A DNA stretch of 64,000 bases. Source: Methylovulum psychrotolerans. GTDB taxonomy: Bacteria > Pseudomonadota > Gammaproteobacteria > Methylococcales > Methylomonadaceae. The position numbers were made by a program, and so were the translations under genes. Under the pieces are notes generated by a model. That model searched no databases. It had not been told where the DNA came from and worked only from the letters and a program-made list of their open reading frames with translations. Shown here piece after piece: positions 62,788 through 64,000 of the stretch (position 1 is the first letter of the stretch; each line of letters opens with the position of its first letter). The stretch covers positions 65,453 through 129,452 of the forward strand of contig NZ_PGFZ01000008.1 in NCBI RefSeq assembly GCF_002923755.1. The letters are read 5' to 3'.

Positions 62788-63345
62788 TTACCACAGCAAA
62801 TCATCCGGTACCGCAAACGCCGCATAAGGGTCATCTTCGGCGGGCTTGGCGGCTTCCGCTTCGGCCGGAAAATACACAATCACACAGTCCGGCAGGCGTT
62901 CGCGGATTTTTTGCGCGGTGTCGGCGTTGACAATCTCGTAAGCCCGCTCAAATTTAACCACGGCGGCGCGGCCTTTGCTGATGTGGTTGCGCAGGGTTTC
63001 GCTGATGTACAAGGTTTTGACCTTGTTGTTATCGGTGAAGCGGTAGGCGACACCGTCAGGGTCTTGGCGTTGGCGGTTTTGTTCGACCAGTTGTTTGACT
63101 TGCGCGGCGAGTTCTTTGTGCGCTTCTTGTTGGCGGCGTTGCTGGTTCAGTTCACGGTCGCGCTCGGCTTTTTCCGCCTGGGCTTTTAAGGCCAGCTCTT
63201 TCGCTTCATCAACGACGGTGACATTGTTTTTGGTCTGCATTTTGGTTTGCTTGCGCTTGTCGGCTTGGGCTTTTTTAGCCTGTGCGGAGCTGGCGAGACC
63301 GGATTTTAAGAGCTGTTCTTGTAAGGATAATTTAGGTTTGCTCAT
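62788..63345 (-). CDS. DUF2058 (YaiL-like) RNA- or nucleoid-associated protein
   Basis: A 185-residue highly charged protein: a basic, coiled-coil N-terminal half (SLQEQLLKSGLASSAQAKKA, then Lys/Gln/Arg-rich to ~95) and a compact C-terminal part (~100-160) with the DUF2058 pattern YRFTDNNKVKTLYISETLRN. Relatives bind polynucleotides; the cellular role is unclear. It is placed between mfd and moaA. Confidence 0.9.
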   Translation of the reverse strand: MSKPKLSLQEQLLKSGLASSAQAKKAQADKRKQTKMQTKNNVTVVDEAKELALKAQAEKAERDRELNQQRRQQEAHKELAAQVKQLVEQNRQRQDPDGVAYRFTDNNKVKTLYISETLRNHISKGRAAVVKFERAYEIVNADTAQKIRERLPDCVIVYFPAEAEAAKPAEDDPYAAFAVPDDLLW

Positions 63346-63374
63346 GGTTTTAGACTTTATTAGATGGGCTAGGC

Positions 63375-64000
63375 TTAGTTTGCCGCAGGCTTAGGCAAGG
63401 TCAAGCGTTGCAGCAAAGCGCCGATAAATTCCACTTTTTGGGCGACATCGGCAAACGTTTGGGTAAACTTTAATTTGTCCATGCCGTCGAGTTTGTACAC
63501 TTGGGCTTGGGTTTGGATTAAGGTGATCAATTGTTCGGCGTTAATGGTCGGGGCACTGCTAAAGACGATGCGCCCGCCTGTCGCGCCCGCTTCGATTTTC
63601 TTAATGCCCAATTGTTCCGCCTGTTGTTTCAGTTCGGTGACGCTGAATAGGGTTTTGACGGCTTCCGGCAGCAAACCGAAGCGGTCGATCATTTCGATTT
63701 GCAAGTCCCGCAAGTCTTCGGTGCTGTCGGCGCTGGAGATGCGTTTGTATAGCACTAGGCGGGCGTGGATGTCGGGCAGGTAGTCTTCGGGGATGAGCGC
63801 GGCGGCTTGCAAGTCCACTTCGGGGCCTTTGTCCATCGGGGTGTCCAATTCCGGTTGTTTGCCGGATTTGAGCGCGTCCACGGCGCGTTGCAACAATTCG
63901 GTGTATAAGGTAAAGCCGATTTCTTGGATTTGCCCGCTTTGGTCGTCGCCGAGCAATTCCCCCGCGCCCCGGATTTCCATATCATGTGAGGACAGCATAA
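63375..64000 (-). CDS. mfd: Transcription-repair coupling factor Mfd, C-terminal part (truncated by window)
   Basis: Only the last ~207 residues are inside the window; the gene continues past 64000. HDMEIRGAGELLGDDQSGQI lies between the translocase and D7 domains of Mfd, and the following region (VDLQAAALIPEDYLPDIHARL) is the D7 domain, which controls UvrA binding. Mfd removes stalled RNA polymerase at lesions. The internal ATG near 63998 is not a start. Confidence 0.93.
   Translation of the reverse strand, partial: MLSSHDMEIRGAGELLGDDQSGQIQEIGFTLYTELLQRAVDALKSGKQPELDTPMDKGPEVDLQAAALIPEDYLPDIHARLVLYKRISSADSTEDLRDLQIEMIDRFGLLPEAVKTLFSVTELKQQAEQLGIKKIEAGATGGRIVFSSAPTINAEQLITLIQTQAQVYKLDGMDKLKFTQTFADVAQKVEFIGALLQRLTLPKPAAN

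Noticed and set aside
62601-62879. Leftward 92-codon frame between moaA and the DUF2058 gene
   Set aside because: It overlaps the 3' end of the DUF2058 gene and has no recognisable features.
1-64000. CRISPR arrays, rRNA, tRNA genes, transposases or prophage genes
   Set aside because: I looked for regularly spaced repeats, tRNA-like cloverleaf features and typical mobile-element proteins and found none I could support. A tRNA search program was not available.

Overview
The window reads as a chromosomal stretch of a free-living Gram-negative gammaproteobacterium. I base this on slyX, apaG-apaH, regBA, pilSR, ccmGHI, rnr, rhlE, moaA, mfd and a YaiL-type DUF2058 protein, together with outer-membrane porins and strong synteny-like housekeeping blocks. 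Gene content (NnrS with RegBA, sucCD, glgC, a SulP transporter) and the abundance of short dispersed hairpin repeats would fit the methanotroph order Methylococcales. No diagnostic methanotrophy gene lies here, so that placement is an inference. I found no rRNA, tRNA, CRISPR array, transposase or prophage.

Layout. 0-4 kb: an SPFH/SHOCT protein framed by a ~117-bp inverted repeat, then a TPM-domain and Tim44-like zinc-ribbon pair; this resembles an envelope-stress module. 4.4-8 kb: an HTH-receiver-HD-GYP protein with a degenerate receiver, gatB without gatC/gatA, and a small GTPase. 8.5-14.2 kb: ccmG-ccmH-ccmI-slyX, a DUF523/DUF1722 protein, inorganic pyrophosphatase, apaG-apaH. 14.2-17.4 kb: two copies of a palindromic MITE-like element bracket a lipoprotein, hslO and msrA. 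17.8-22 kb: VanZ and, head to head with it, DUF455-NnrS-RegB-RegA, a redox and nitric-oxide related operon. 22.2-25.1 kb: a J-domain protein and an FAD oxidoreductase.

25.1-36.4 kb is the accessory-looking part. It holds a 1301-residue RTX protein built from six ~143-residue modules, a porin/phosphate-binding-like/GGDEF operon, a remnant of a sulfatase gene, and an intact periplasmic sulfatase. The RTX and sulfatase genes share a homologous upstream region, and the RTX copy of it carries four TAAGCAY heptamers spaced exactly 11 bp apart. A C10 tract lies in front of the sulfatase.

36.4-50 kb: a single reading frame that joins an AI-2E/PerM-type permease to a complete P-type ATPase; a flavin-binding protein with a four-helix membrane partner; a PD-(D/E)XK-like coiled-coil protein; an LbtU-like outer-membrane porin behind a Fur-box-like site; a GG-N10-GC (sigma-54) promoter in front of an otherwise uncalled 40-residue peptide gene and an SGNH-like protein; and pilR-pilS. 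50-55.2 kb: sucC-sucD, a SulP transporter and glgC. 55.3-57.3 kb: an AAA ATPase plus a small partner protein sit directly behind rnr and look like a horizontally acquired, defence-type cassette. 57.3-64 kb: rnr, rhlE, moaA, a DUF2058 protein and the 3' end of mfd, which runs off the window.

The best candidates for something undescribed are the permease/P-type ATPase fusion, the sigma-54 promoter/peptide/SGNH-like locus beside pilSR, the shared upstream region of the RTX and sulfatase genes, and the ATPase cassette behind rnr.
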